From an uncultured Collinsella sp. (GTDB lineage: Bacteria; Actinomycetota; Coriobacteriia; Coriobacteriales; Coriobacteriaceae): 22,141 nt of DNA. Location of the stretch: assembly GCA_958447915.1 (NCBI GenBank), contig CAUDCB010000012.1, positions 1-22,141 on the forward strand, given 5' to 3'. Below, in pieces: positions 1-7,547 of the stretch. The notes beneath the pieces are model-generated. The model did no database searches. It saw only the letters and a list, made by a program, of their open reading frames with translations, and was not told the DNA's origin. The position numbers were made by a program, and so were the translations under genes. The number at the start of each line of letters is the position of its first letter. Position 1 is the first letter of the stretch.

Positions 1-61
1 GCGGACGGTCGAGCGTCTTGACGATCTGCAGCTGTTGCGGCATCAAGGTCGAAATATCCAT
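1..61 (-). CDS. addA: AddA/UvrD-type helicase subunit, N-terminus only (cut by window edge)
   Basis: Only the first 20 codons are inside the window, reading MDISTLMPQQLQIVKTLDRP. This resembles the start of UvrD/AddA superfamily 1 helicases, where an L-T/M-P-x-Q-x-x-I-V segment precedes the Walker A loop. The ATG at 61-59 lies three bases after the TAG stop of the AddB-like gene, so the two are almost certainly co-transcribed and translationally coupled, as addB-addA pairs usually are. In that family the protein is the motor and second nuclease of the double-strand-break end-resection complex. The identification rests on a short N-terminus plus gene order; the catalytic motifs are outside the window. 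Confidence 0.6.
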   Translation of the reverse strand, partial: MDISTLMPQQLQIVKTLDRP

Positions 62-64
62 GGT

Positions 65-3000
65 CTACACGTCCATCCTTACACACGTCCCTTCGTGGTT
101 ATACGAGCAGCGCGCATGTGCGGCCTGAGCCGACGTCGGGTCGACGGCGGCAACGTTGCCCGCCTCGAGCTCGCGCAGGCGCTCGGCGATGCCGGTCTCC
201 ACGCGATCGAGCAGGGCGTCGAAGTCCATGCTGCCACCCTCGCCGGGGAAACCTTTCTTGAGGCCCGGGATGCGACCGTCGCCGCGCTCTTCCTCGAGCA
301 GCTCGGCGCTCGCGGCACCGCGCAACGCCGGCTTGCCGCCCTTGGTCGAAAAGTAGAGCGCCGCGCGGGTGTCCAAATCCAGCGCCCGGCGCATGGCCTG
401 GGCGTAGATGAGCGTTTGGGTATGTGGCGGCAACCAGCGCGGATCGTCGATGGGCGCCGCGCCCGATTCCTCGTCGCGCACCGTAGGGTCGGCGAGCTTA
501 AACTCCTCAACGCCCGCGCGATGCTTGTAGTCGATCACCACGGCACGATTCTCGGCGTCCACGTCCACACGGTCGATGCGCCCGCCGAGCGGCCAGCCGG
601 CATACTCAACGTTAAGATCGTTAAAGGCAAACTCCAGGTAGCGCGGAGCAAAAGGTGTCAGCGCCTCGGCTTCATAGGCAAGCACACCCTCCAGCTGCGG
701 CAGAATCTCGGCCACCTGGCGCTCCTCTACCGGGGAGAGCGGCACGAGCGGGCCCTCGGTACCGCGCTTGCCCGCATGCTCGGCCAAGGTCTCGGCAAAG
801 ACCTCGCGCAGCAGCTCCCGTACACGCGGTAGGTTCTCAGGCGTCACACGCTCCATGCCCTCCTGGGGCAGACGGGCGTGCAGGTGTTCCAGCACGTCGT
901 GGACGAAGTTGCCCTTCTCCATGTTGCCAAAGCCCGCATCGATGGACTGGGGCTTAACGCGATACGACACGAACCAGCACAGCGGGCAGGTGGAATAGGC
1001 CTCGATCTGCGAGGCGGACGTCAGGCGCGGCACGAGCGGCGCGTCCTCGCCATCGCCATCGCGACGGCGCAGGACCAGATATGGAACGGCCTCGGCGCTC
1101 AGATGCTGAGGGGCTTCACAAGTCACGCGCTCGCACTTGAGACCTTCGCCTGCAGCGGGATCAAAGTCCCTTACGATATCGCCCTCACCCACGCACTTCG
1201 CCTTGTCGGCGCCAGCGGCCTTGTCGTCGTCAGTGGCCTTAGCGTCGTCAGCTGCCTTAGCAGCTTCAGCGGCCTCGGCATGCGCCCGCAACTCGGTCCA
1301 CACGGCAGCCGGGTAGCACTCGCGTGCCTGGCGATCGTGCGTCACGCGGGCGAGCGCGACCGGACCGCTCGCCGCCTGCATTGCACGGCCAAAGCGCACG
1401 CGCAGCAGGGCGGCGGGCTCCAAAGACACGCCGTCGCGGCGCAGCTCGGCCGTCAGCGTGGCCAGCGGACCCTCTTCGTGCGAAAGCGGATAGCTGTCCA
1501 GATCGACATCGGCAAACAGCACGGCATCGTAGCTGCCGGGGCGCAGAGCCGCTGCATCGGCAAGCGATGCAAAGCGCACCTGGGCGCGCGGCGCACGGTC
1601 GACCTCGTAGGTCTCGTAATCGTATGCGGTGCTGCGCTTGTCCACCTTGGTTCGAACGCCATCGAGAACCGGTACGGTCGCAGCCTGCGACACGTCGAGC
1701 GCGCGGGCGCCATTCATAAGGATGTCGATGGCATGTCGCAGCAGGGCGGTCTCCGCCTGGCGACAGGCCTGGCCGTCAAGGCCGCCTAGAGCGCGATCGG
1801 GCAGCGCCTCGGCGACGGCGAGCATTGCCTTGAGCGCCGTCACGGGTTTGTCGCGCCACAGCGCCTGGAACACGTCCGAGACCACGCACGGCACATTCTT
1901 AAACCAGTTTTCGTCGCTCGCCGCCTTGCGCGTGCCCCTGACCTGGCCCTGCACGCTCTGCAGCAGGCTCTTGACGGCCGTGGTGGTCTTACCGCGCGAC
2001 AGGCGCATGTTCTTGTCGAAGGTGCGCGCGCTGGCGGCATCGGCACCCGAAAGCGGACTGTAAATCCAGTCGGTAAGCTCCGGCGCGGGCCACCACTCGG
2101 TCTTTGACGCCATGCCCTCATCGGCGGCCTTCATGCGCTCGATCAGGCCGGCAAGCGCCGCAAACTGCCCGCCCGCAATGGATTGGGAAAACGCCGTGAA
2201 CTCGGTTGTCTCGACCGCAATATGACGCGCCGCCAAACGGGCAGCGAGTTCACCGAACAGCTGAGGCGCCCGGGCAGACACCACGAGCACGCGCGCGGGG
2301 TCCGCGGACGCCGCGACGCTGCCGTCGACCTCGGCGTCCTCACACGTTTTTACCAGCTCATCGATCGCATCCACATAGGCGTGGGCGCGGGCGTGAGGGC
2401 CGGCAACCTCTACAAAGGTAGGCTGAGCGGCGGACTTGGAGGCAGTCTGGGGCGCGGCGGCACCCTCGCCCAGCGGCGCGGCCTCAAACAGCACACCGCG
2501 GGCATCAAATGCCGCGGCAAGTTCCTCGCGCATTGCCGCCTGCTCGCGGGCAAGCAGCACAACGACCTCTCCCCCATTGTTCGCCACGGCCGACAGCAGC
2601 TCGAGTAAGCCGTGCGTAAACGATGTGATGCCGCGCACACATACCGCGCGGGTGCACGCCGGAAGGTTGTCGGCCAGCACCTCGGCAATAAGGTCAGCCG
2701 CCTCGCAGGGCTCGACCATGTCTCGAAGGTCCAAGCCGCTCGCATAGGCACTCAACAGCTCGAACACGCGAGCCTCGGCGTCGCTCTTGGGCTCGGGCTG
2801 AGCGGCGGCATCGCGGCAGCGCTCGGCACCCGTTCCCGCTACGCCCGGCAGCACATCGCGGGCCATGCGCGCGAGCATGCGCACCGTGCCCTGACTGCGC
2901 GAAAGCGGCTGCAGGTCGGCATCGTCGCGACGGGCGATCATGTCCGAGAACAGCATCTGGCGCTGCATGTTGTCGACGAAGCTGCGGCCATCGCCCATAA

Positions 3001-3217
3001 GCTCCCACAGCGAACGAAGCCACGACGCAGGGGTTTTGTAGTCAACGCCCAGCGAGACGCCAGCAACCGCGGCATCATGACGGCATAGGTCGAGCTCGGC
3101 AAACGAGGGCGCCAGCAAAACGGCACGCCCGTGGCGGGCGACCAGGTCGGCGAGCAACGCCGCCTCGGCATCACTCAAGTCCGTACCGGTATTGGTGGTA
3201 TAGATTCGAACAGGCAT
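65..3217 (-). CDS. addB: AddB-like ATP-dependent nuclease subunit (PD-(D/E)XK family)
   Basis: A 1050-residue protein with the AddB/RexB layout: a helicase-like N-terminal part, then a RecB-type nuclease domain over about the last 310 residues. The nuclease motifs are visible: H773 in NFVHDVLEH, D882 in GGRIDRVD, and D896-x-K898 in VVIDYKH. AddB nicks one strand while AddAB resects DNA ends for RecA-dependent repair. The cysteines that normally hold a 4Fe-4S cluster around the nuclease are rearranged: C744 and C747 (CPLC) upstream, but only C1037 and C1045 at the C-terminus, where the family normally has three. An Ala/Asp/Lys low-complexity linker lies before the nuclease domain. The ATG follows a GGAGG only three bases away, and the next gene starts three bases after this stop. 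The family call is firm; whether the N-terminal ATPase-like part is active was not judged. Confidence 0.85.
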   Translation of the reverse strand: MPVRIYTTNTGTDLSDAEAALLADLVARHGRAVLLAPSFAELDLCRHDAAVAGVSLGVDYKTPASWLRSLWELMGDGRSFVDNMQRQMLFSDMIARRDDADLQPLSRSQGTVRMLARMARDVLPGVAGTGAERCRDAAAQPEPKSDAEARVFELLSAYASGLDLRDMVEPCEAADLIAEVLADNLPACTRAVCVRGITSFTHGLLELLSAVANNGGEVVVLLAREQAAMREELAAAFDARGVLFEAAPLGEGAAAPQTASKSAAQPTFVEVAGPHARAHAYVDAIDELVKTCEDAEVDGSVAASADPARVLVVSARAPQLFGELAARLAARHIAVETTEFTAFSQSIAGGQFAALAGLIERMKAADEGMASKTEWWPAPELTDWIYSPLSGADAASARTFDKNMRLSRGKTTTAVKSLLQSVQGQVRGTRKAASDENWFKNVPCVVSDVFQALWRDKPVTALKAMLAVAEALPDRALGGLDGQACRQAETALLRHAIDILMNGARALDVSQAATVPVLDGVRTKVDKRSTAYDYETYEVDRAPRAQVRFASLADAAALRPGSYDAVLFADVDLDSYPLSHEEGPLATLTAELRRDGVSLEPAALLRVRFGRAMQAASGPVALARVTHDRQARECYPAAVWTELRAHAEAAEAAKAADDAKATDDDKAAGADKAKCVGEGDIVRDFDPAAGEGLKCERVTCEAPQHLSAEAVPYLVLRRRDGDGEDAPLVPRLTSASQIEAYSTCPLCWFVSYRVKPQSIDAGFGNMEKGNFVHDVLEHLHARLPQEGMERVTPENLPRVRELLREVFAETLAEHAGKRGTEGPLVPLSPVEERQVAEILPQLEGVLAYEAEALTPFAPRYLEFAFNDLNVEYAGWPLGGRIDRVDVDAENRAVVIDYKHRAGVEEFKLADPTVRDEESGAAPIDDPRWLPPHTQTLIYAQAMRRALDLDTRAALYFSTKGGKPALRGAASAELLEEERGDGRIPGLKKGFPGEGGSMDFDALLDRVETGIAERLRELEAGNVAAVDPTSAQAAHARCSYNHEGTCVRMDV

Positions 3218-3299
3218 GGTCCTCCACTCAAACCGTTCGCAATAATCAATGCATCCATCCTACCCGCCCACGCGGACAGATTTGCCCCACGCCAACAGA

Positions 3300-3314
3300 T
3301 TTCCTCCGTCCCCA
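3300..3314 (+). repeat. Copy 1 of a dispersed 15-bp intergenic motif
   Basis: TTTCCTCCGTCCCCA occurs here on the plus strand and, 15 of 15 bases identical, on the minus strand at 15884-15898. Both copies lie between genes and both are followed by a GGG run two bases on. The copy sits just beyond the terminator of the YerC-like gene. Confidence 0.6.
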
Positions 3315-3321
3315 AGGGATC

Positions 3322-3347
3322 AAAAAACCGCCCCCGAAGGGACGGTT
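3322..3347 (-). terminator. Rho-independent terminator of the YerC-like gene
   Basis: On the minus strand the RNA forms a 9-bp stem (AACCGTCCC with GGGGCGGTT, one G-U pair) closed by a TTCG tetraloop and followed by six T. It lies 28 bases beyond the stop of the YerC-like gene and upstream of the addB-like gene, so it separates the two transcription units. Confidence 0.85.
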
Positions 3348-3374
3348 CTGCGCAATTCGTTTGTCGCCGCTGGC

Positions 3375-3674
3375 CTACTCGCCATCCTCCAGTTTGATGA
3401 GGATCTTGCGATAGCCACCATACTCGCCATTAAGCGCCTTGGACACGCGGCTCACCGTGGTGGACGAAGCGCCGGTGCGGGCCTGAACCTCAACATAGGG
3501 CTCGCCCTCATCCAGATAACGCGCGACCTGCAGGCGCTGAGAAAGATCGCAGATCTCGCGCGGTGTGCAGATATCGGTTAAAAACGCCTGGATATCGTTC
3601 TCGTCATCCAAAAGACTAAATGCGTGGACCAGCTGCTTGACATCAGGCTTGTCAAACATGTTCTCGATATTCAT
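3375..3674 (-). CDS. YerC/YecD family TrpR-related DNA-binding protein
   Basis: A 99-residue protein matching the YerC/YecD family, small relatives of the Trp repressor whose target is mostly unknown. The helix-turn-helix is at about residues 65-83 (VQARTGASSTTVSRVSKAL), and the upstream part contains the family-typical segment TPREICDLSQRLQVAR. Length is normal for the family. It probably acts in the cytoplasm as a dimeric DNA-binding regulator. It is a single-gene unit with its own terminator at 3322-3347. The ribosome site before the ATG is weak (GGCGGTGAT), and a start five codons later (MFDKP) cannot be excluded. No tryptophan genes are nearby to suggest a link to amino acid control. Confidence 0.85.
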   Translation of the reverse strand: MNIENMFDKPDVKQLVHAFSLLDDENDIQAFLTDICTPREICDLSQRLQVARYLDEGEPYVEVQARTGASSTTVSRVSKALNGEYGGYRKILIKLEDGE

Positions 3675-3999
3675 CGATCACCGCCAAACCCGCCATAAGG
3701 CATCGAAGTTGATACTGACATCGGGCATCGTTCGCCCGTTCTATGCAATAAAGCTAATGCATGGGGCATTTGCCCGTAGCAGTGTAGCACACCACTAAAC
3801 TAAAGCGACAAGACTCTCTGTCAGCGGCACGTTTTTCAGGACGAACGCCGCTTAGAAACCGAATGCGCACGTAAGCTCCACGAATATTTGAGACAATGGG
3901 CGCCCAAACACCGCGGCGCGCCCGCGCAACCATCCAAGTCGCCGCCGCAAGCCGCTTCACGCGACGTCAGCAACCCCGGCGCAAGAAAGGATTCACGCC
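3675..3999. other. Intergenic region between divergent genes, with a candidate promoter each way
   Basis: No convincing gene is seen in these 325 bases. On the minus strand, TGCTACACT (complement of 3781-3789) has the form of an extended -10 box and could start the YerC-like gene with a leader of about 100 bases. On the plus strand, TGAGACAAT (3889-3897) could serve the membrane-protein gene. Neither has a convincing -35 hexamer. A 68-codon minus-strand frame at 3754-3960 has no recognisable content and no ribosome site. Confidence 0.35.
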
Positions 4000-4365
4000 A
4001 TGCGCTTTATGCTTAACTGGCTCTTCACCTCAATCGCCATCGCGATTGCCACGTTCCTCGTTCCCGGCATCCAGCCCTTCGGTTTTACCGAGGCCTGGGT
4101 CTGCTTCGCCTTCGTGGGACTGTTCCTGAACATCGTCGATTCGTTCGTCAAGCCGTTCCTGACGGTCATCTCGCTGCCGCTCACGATCATTACGCTGGGC
4201 ATTTTCCAGCTTGTCGTCAACAGCTTTATGCTCGAGCTCGCGAGCTACCTGTCGGTCAACCTGCTTGGCGTCGGCATCTCCATCGCAAACTTTGGCTCGG
4301 CCTTTATGGGCAGCATCCTGGTGTCCATCATGCGCAGCATCCTCGATAGTATTGCCGAGGACTAA
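4000..4365 (+). CDS. Phage holin family 4 / YvlD-type small membrane protein
   Basis: A 121-residue, almost entirely hydrophobic protein with about four membrane-spanning helices. It matches the phage_holin_4_2 (YvlD) family, recognisable by the central stretch FLNIVDSFVKPFLTVISLPL and the following LGIFQLVVNSFML. Despite the family name, members are common chromosomal proteins with no shown lysis role; some are linked to envelope-stress operons. An AAAGGA ribosome site lies ten bases before the ATG. It appears to be a single-gene unit ending in the strong terminator at 4406-4440. No endolysin or other phage gene is near, so a phage function is unlikely. Confidence 0.85.
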   Translation: MRFMLNWLFTSIAIAIATFLVPGIQPFGFTEAWVCFAFVGLFLNIVDSFVKPFLTVISLPLTIITLGIFQLVVNSFMLELASYLSVNLLGVGISIANFGSAFMGSILVSIMRSILDSIAED

Positions 4366-4405
4366 AACGGCCATTCCGGCCGCGCCCGTCTCAACAGCCC
4401 AAAAC

Positions 4406-4440
4406 GAAGGCCGCCCATCGCAAAAATGGGCGGCCTTCTT
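4406..4440. terminator. Bidirectional Rho-independent terminator
   Basis: A perfect 12-bp stem (AAGGCCGCCCAT with ATGGGCGGCCTT) with a seven-base loop lies between the membrane-protein gene (plus) and the Rrf2 gene (minus). A short T-rich tail follows on the plus strand, and CGTTTT follows on the minus strand, so it can serve both converging genes. Confidence 0.85.
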
Positions 4441-4507
4441 ATTTGTCAGGTCTCAAAGGACGAGAGAATCTACCATTTCCGCCCCGTCCCCACATGGCAG
4501 GTATGGG

Positions 4508-4936
4508 TTAGATGACGTAGTCATAGCCATGGTTGGGAGCGACAAGCTGGTCGAGCGTCACGCCGTCGAGATAATCGTTGATGAGCTTGTCCAGGTTCTT
4601 CCACACGTCGAGCGTGGGACACTTATCAGATCGCGAGCAGCCCTTGCAGTCGCCATCCAGGCAGGCGACCGGCGCCAGACTACCCTCGGTCAGGCGCAAG
4701 ATCTCGCCCACCGTGTACTGCTCGGGCGGGCGCGTGAGCACATAGCCGCCGCCCTTGCCGCGCATGCCCGAGAGCATGTTGGCGCGCACGAGCGTAGCCA
4801 AGATGTTCTCGAGATATTTCTCGGAAATCCCCTGTCGCGCCGCAATCTCTTTGAGCGGGATGCGACCGGCCGCCTGGTGCTCGGCCAGGTCAACCATAAC
4901 GCGCAGGGCGTACCTGCCCTTAGTGGAAACCAACAT
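4508..4936 (-). CDS. Rrf2 family transcriptional regulator with Fe-S-type cysteines
   Basis: A 142-residue Rrf2-family protein. The N-terminal winged helix-turn-helix starts MLVSTKGRYALRVMVDLAEH, with the recognition region ISEKYLENILATLVRA and the wing RGKGGGYVL at about residues 59-67. C92, C97, C100 and C106 stand where IscR/NsrR-type members hold an Fe-S cluster; C92-x7-C100-x5-C106 fits the usual spacing and C97 is additional. The gene is divergent from cysK across about 250 bases, as the cysteine-metabolism repressor CymR often is from its targets, so control of cysteine or Fe-S metabolism is likely. A GAAAGG ribosome site precedes the ATG. Rrf2 family membership is secure; IscR-like versus CymR-like cannot be decided from sequence alone. 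Confidence 0.9.
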   Translation of the reverse strand: MLVSTKGRYALRVMVDLAEHQAAGRIPLKEIAARQGISEKYLENILATLVRANMLSGMRGKGGGYVLTRPPEQYTVGEILRLTEGSLAPVACLDGDCKGCSRSDKCPTLDVWKNLDKLINDYLDGVTLDQLVAPNHGYDYVI

Positions 4937-4972
4937 ATCTAGTGCTGCCTTTCGGTCTTTTAGTCCGTTGAA

Positions 4973-4978
4973 ATTCTA
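4973..4978 (-). promoter_or_regulatory. Candidate -10 box of the Rrf2 gene
   Basis: The minus strand reads TAGAAT about 37 bases before the start codon, with only a poor -35 (TTTTCA, 16 bases upstream). It is the best candidate between the divergent genes, but the support is weak. Confidence 0.25.
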
Positions 4979-5053
4979 GCCGAAAAATTGGCTTTGAAAA
5001 TACCCGTTCCGGTCAAGATGGTTAATCGACTTGCAATAATCTCCTATTTCCTA

Positions 5054-5082
5054 TTGCATTACTAGGGTTTAGTGTCTACTAT
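5054..5082 (+). promoter_or_regulatory. Probable cysK promoter
   Basis: TTGCAT and TACTAT are separated by exactly 17 bases, matching a housekeeping-sigma promoter. Transcription would start near 5089 and give a leader of about 100 bases before cysK. A second, weaker pair follows: TTGCCA at 5085-5090 and TATAAG at 5109-5114, 18 bases apart. Confidence 0.5.
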
Positions 5083-5128
5083 GCTTGCCAACAGCTAAAC
5101 GAATAGCCTATAAGGTTTGTGGGTTTAG
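5067..5128 (+). promoter_or_regulatory. Candidate operator: three evenly spaced GTTTAG hexamers
   Basis: GTTTAG at 5067-5072, its complement CTAAAC at 5095-5100 and GTTTAG at 5123-5128 are spaced exactly 28 bases apart. The first lies between the -35 and -10 of the probable cysK promoter. The outer two copies share a longer match (GGGTTTAGT). The arrangement suits a repressor array, with the divergent Rrf2 protein the obvious candidate binder. This is inferred from position and symmetry only. Confidence 0.4.
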
Positions 5129-5189
5129 TTGCTAGACACACCGTAAAACCACACGGTATCCAGTCATTTGAACACTTTGGAGATTCATC

Positions 5190-6128
<939 letters not shown>

Positions 6129-6146
6129 GGTCTCTCGCCCATAGGT

Positions 6147-6194
6147 TGAGCCCAGGGACGAGCCGGCCTCCTCTCTCCCGGTAGCCTGGGCTCA
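6147..6194 (+). other. Hairpin downstream of cysK
   Basis: TGAGCCCAGG (6147-6156) pairs perfectly with CCTGGGCTCA (6185-6194) around a 28-base loop that contains a further CCGG/CCGG pairing. No T run follows, so it is not a canonical terminator. It may stabilise the 3' end of the cysK message. Confidence 0.4.
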
Positions 6195-6227
6195 TCCCAA
6201 CAGGGTGTCCCACGAGACGCTCGAACT

Positions 6228-6236
6228 TGCTACAAT
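6228..6236 (+). promoter_or_regulatory. Candidate extended -10 promoter of mnmA
   Basis: TGCTACAAT fits an extended -10 box (TGnTAnAAT). No good -35 is seen, which extended -10 promoters can tolerate. Initiation would fall at about 6242, so the new RNA would begin with the terminator hairpin at 6241-6279. Confidence 0.35.
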
Positions 6237-6240
6237 GTCT

Positions 6241-6279
6241 GCGGCGCGGAACCAGCCTCCCGCGCCGCTTTTCTTTTTT
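6241..6279 (+). terminator. Rho-independent terminator between cysK and mnmA
   Basis: A 9-bp GC-only stem (GCGGCGCGG with CCGCGCCGC) with a ten-base loop is followed by TTTTCTTTTTT. It should end cysK transcription. It lies only 30 bases before the mnmA start, so mnmA needs a promoter overlapping it or read-through. Confidence 0.85.
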
Positions 6280-6308
6280 GGCCACATGCCACCAAGGAGA
6301 ACCTCCCC

Positions 6309-7409
6309 ATGCACAATAAGCGCGTGCTCGTCGCCATGAGCGGCGGCGTCGATTCCAGCGTGACTGCTTATCTGCTCAAGCGCCAGGGCTACGAATGCGT
6401 CGGCGCCACCATGTGCCTCACCTGCCCCGCGCCCGATCCCATCACGGGCATGAGTAAGGTCGACCGCGACATCGCCGATGCAAAGGCCGTCGCCGAGCGC
6501 CTGGGGATACCCCACCATGTGCTCGACCTGCAGCAGACCTTCGACCACAGCGTAATCGAGCGCTTTGTGAACGCCTACCAGGAGGGGCTGACGCCCAATC
6601 CGTGCATTATCTGCAACCGCCACATTAAGTTTGGCGCGTTGCTCGATGCGGCGCTGGACATGGGCTGCGACCACATCGCCACGGGACATTACGCCAAAAC
6701 AAGCCAGGCGGCAGACGGCACTTGGCAGCTACATCGCGGCGAGGACCCCAAAAAGGACCAAAGCTACTTTTTGTATTCGCTTACGCAGGAGCGCCTGGCG
6801 CACACGATCTTTCCGCTGGCAGGCCTAGACAAAGAACGCGACGTGCGCCGCATAGCCGCCGAGCAGGGCTTTACCAACGCCCAGAAGGCCGAAAGCGAGG
6901 ACATCTGCTTTATTCCAGACGGTGACTACGCGGGCTATATCGAGCGCCGCTGCGGACATCCCGCTGCACCGGGCGACATTGTGTGGCGCGACGGCAGCGT
7001 GGTCGGGCGCCACAACGGCGCGCTGCGCTACACCATCGGCCAGCGCAAGGGCCTGGGCGTCGCGATGGCGCATCCCGTGTATGTGACGGGCGTCGACGCC
7101 GCCAACAACACCGTGCATCTGGGCGAGGCCGAGGACCTGACCGCCGCTGCCCTCACGGCCGATGAGTGGATCTGGAGCGCGCCGGACGCACGCATGGAGG
7201 CGGAGCTCGACGCCGGCGGCATTCGCGTAGGTGCCAAGTACCGCTACCGTCAGAAAGACCAGGCAGCGACCCTTACGCGTGACGAAGGCGGGCAAATGCT
7301 GCTAACTTTTGACGAGCCGCAGCGAGCCATCGCCCCCGGCCAGGCCGTCGTCGTCTACCGCGGCGACGTCGTCCTGGGCGGCGGCACGGTGACCGGCGCC
7401 ATCAAGTAG
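6309..7409 (+). CDS. mnmA: tRNA-specific 2-thiouridylase
   Basis: A 366-residue enzyme that puts sulfur on U34 of tRNAs for Lys, Glu and Gln, improving decoding. The N-terminal PP-loop ATPase motif SGGVDSS is at residues 11-17. The two catalytic cysteines are C99 in TPNPCIICN and C200 in SEDICFI. The tRNA-contact segment DQSYFLYSL and the RYTIGQRKGLG segment of the central domain are present, followed by a C-terminal beta-barrel. AAGGAG precedes the ATG at good spacing. The sulfur would come from a cysteine desulfurase not seen here; neighbouring cysK supplies its substrate, cysteine. It ends before the large inverted repeat at 7425-7495 and converges with the M42 peptidase gene. Confidence 0.95.
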   Translation: MHNKRVLVAMSGGVDSSVTAYLLKRQGYECVGATMCLTCPAPDPITGMSKVDRDIADAKAVAERLGIPHHVLDLQQTFDHSVIERFVNAYQEGLTPNPCIICNRHIKFGALLDAALDMGCDHIATGHYAKTSQAADGTWQLHRGEDPKKDQSYFLYSLTQERLAHTIFPLAGLDKERDVRRIAAEQGFTNAQKAESEDICFIPDGDYAGYIERRCGHPAAPGDIVWRDGSVVGRHNGALRYTIGQRKGLGVAMAHPVYVTGVDAANNTVHLGEAEDLTAAALTADEWIWSAPDARMEAELDAGGIRVGAKYRYRQKDQAATLTRDEGGQMLLTFDEPQRAIAPGQAVVVYRGDVVLGGGTVTGAIK

Positions 7410-7424
7410 CCCCATCCCCTTCAT

Positions 7425-7495
7425 AAGTTGCGGTGAAATAGGGACTGTTTGGCGGTTTTTTAAACGCTTAAACAGTCCCTATTTCACCGCAACTT
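7425..7495. repeat. Perfect 26-bp inverted repeat (REP/MITE-like hairpin)
   Basis: Arms 7425-7450 and 7470-7495 are perfect complements over 26 bases around a 19-base loop that can pair further. The element lies between the convergent mnmA and peptidase genes. The arm segment GCGGTGAAATAG recurs exactly at the right edge of the window (22130-22141), so this is a repeated element and not only a local terminator. No T run follows on either side. Confidence 0.75.
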
Positions 7496-7503
7496 AGAGA
7501 GGA

Positions 7504-7539
7504 CGGCCTCGGTCGGTACTGCTGTGCCAGCCGAGGCCG
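7504..7539 (-). terminator. Hairpin after the M42 peptidase gene, probable terminator
   Basis: CGGCCTCGG (7504-7512) pairs perfectly with CCGAGGCCG (7531-7539), nine bases beyond the peptidase stop on the minus strand. The following sequence (TCCTCTCT) is pyrimidine-rich but not a true T run, so termination strength is uncertain. Confidence 0.5.
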
Positions 7540-7547
7540 CTGCATCG

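Noticed and set aside
4000..4365. Prophage remnant suggested by the holin-family protein
   Set aside because: The family is common outside phages, and no lysin, integrase, structural gene or attachment site is near.
6147..6279. Riboswitch or T-box between cysK and mnmA
   Set aside because: Two simple hairpins are present, but no conserved riboswitch or T-box sequence could be recognised.
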